Source: Chloroflexota bacterium (lineage in GTDB: Bacteria > Chloroflexota > Limnocylindria > Limnocylindrales > CSP1-4). From it: a DNA stretch of 6,178 nt. The translations under genes were made by a program, and so were the position numbers. The stretch is taken from the NCBI GenBank assembly GCA_016875645.1, contig VGPE01000174.1, positions 1 to 6,178 on the forward strand, written 5' to 3'. The notes beneath the pieces were generated by a model that was given only the letters and a program-made list of their open reading frames with translations, was not told the origin of the DNA and made no database searches. Shown here in pieces: positions 5,861 through 6,178 of this stretch; the first letter of the stretch is position 1; each line of letters opens with the position of its first letter.

Positions 5861-6178
5861 ATGACGTTCACGGGCGATCCGTATGCCACGCTCGGGCTTG
5901 TGCGCGGCGCGAGCCTCGGCGAGGTGAAACGCGCCTACCGTGCGCTCGCCAAGCGCTACCACCCGGATTCTGCCGGCGACGCGGCGACCCCTCGCTTCCT
6001 CGCGATCCAGGCCGCGTACGAGGCCATCACCGGACCTTCGACGCCACGGAGCGGCGGCTCGGCACGGACCCCCGCCTCGGGGGCGCCGCCGGCCCGGCCG
6101 TTCGCAGCGGACACAGAGCGTGCCCGGGCGACTCGCGAGGCTTACCGCTCGCGGCGGGCGTGGGACGGGGCTGGCGGA
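5861..6178 (+). CDS. J-domain (DnaJ-like) protein, N-terminal part
   Basis: The first 106 codons are in view; the gene runs off the window. From ATG 5861 the product begins MTFTGDPYATLGLVRGA, followed by LGEVKRAYRALAKRYHPDSAGD and FLAIQAAYEAITGP. These are helices I to IV of a J-domain, with the essential HPD tripeptide between helices II and III that stimulates Hsp70 ATPase activity. After about residue 60 the sequence becomes rich in Ala, Pro, Gly, Ser and Arg. There is no sign yet of the Gly/Phe region or zinc fingers of full DnaJ, so it is more likely a small or atypical co-chaperone. It starts 43 bases after the asparaginase-like stop, on the same strand, so co-transcription is possible. 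The Shine-Dalgarno is weak, but homology begins immediately after this ATG. Confidence 0.85.
   Translation, partial: MTFTGDPYATLGLVRGASLGEVKRAYRALAKRYHPDSAGDAATPRFLAIQAAYEAITGPSTPRSGGSARTPASGAPPARPFAADTERARATREAYRSRRAWDGAGG

Noticed and set aside
3130..5889. A 919-codon open frame on the minus strand
   Set aside because: It runs antisense across the ABC ATPase and the asparaginase-like gene and through upp in another frame. Its translation is Arg/Gly/Ala-rich without family motifs, so it is a high-GC shadow frame.
1..6178. CRISPR arrays, tRNA or rRNA genes, insertion sequences, prophage or defence genes
   Set aside because: No repeat-spacer pattern, no tRNA-like or rRNA sequence, no transposase motifs and no terminal inverted repeats were noticed on either strand.

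Overview
This is a high-GC (roughly 70% by eye) bacterial window. The gene families, GTG starts and codon use suggest a high-GC Chloroflexota or Actinomycetota-like soil or water bacterium, probably an environmental genome. That placement is an inference; there is no marker gene here that settles it.

Layout. On the minus strand, positions 1-1524 hold a nucleotide-sugar cluster. A UDP-glucose 4-epimerase-type gene (only its first 50 codons are in view) follows, with a 4-base overlap, the remains of a UDP-glucuronate decarboxylase. That remnant is joined to the front of a UDP-glucose 6-dehydrogenase. The intact cluster would read dehydrogenase, decarboxylase, 4-epimerase (UDP-glucose to UDP-glucuronate to UDP-xylose, then 4-epimerisation). 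Here the first two genes are collapsed into one chimera with a junction at 1011-1028, a frameshift near 1130 and an in-frame amber codon at 846-848. Both are called pseudogenes, with assembly or sequencing error as the main alternative.

A 293-base divergent intergenic region (1525-1817) follows. On the plus strand come a complete class III PLP-dependent aminotransferase (1818-3152) and an ABC transporter ATPase of the nitrate/sulfonate/taurine type, whose frame is open but has no standard start codon (about 3151-3939). The ATPase ends tail-to-tail with a minus-strand uracil phosphoribosyltransferase (3936-4601), both stops lying in one CTAG. Divergent from upp is a plus-strand homologue of Rhizobium etli-type L-asparaginase (4765-5817) that has lost the SxxK catalytic pair and one zinc ligand. 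A J-domain protein starts at 5861 and runs off the end.

How they fit. The aminotransferase and ATPase look like one operon, plausibly for uptake and transamination of a small amine or amino acid. With upp next door, a link to pyrimidine or beta-alanine nitrogen metabolism is possible but unproven; no permease, binding protein or ring-opening hydrolase is in view. I do not see a convincing new multi-gene system. The points most worth a second look are the asparaginase-like protein with its altered active site, the collapsed UDP-sugar genes and the start-less ATPase.
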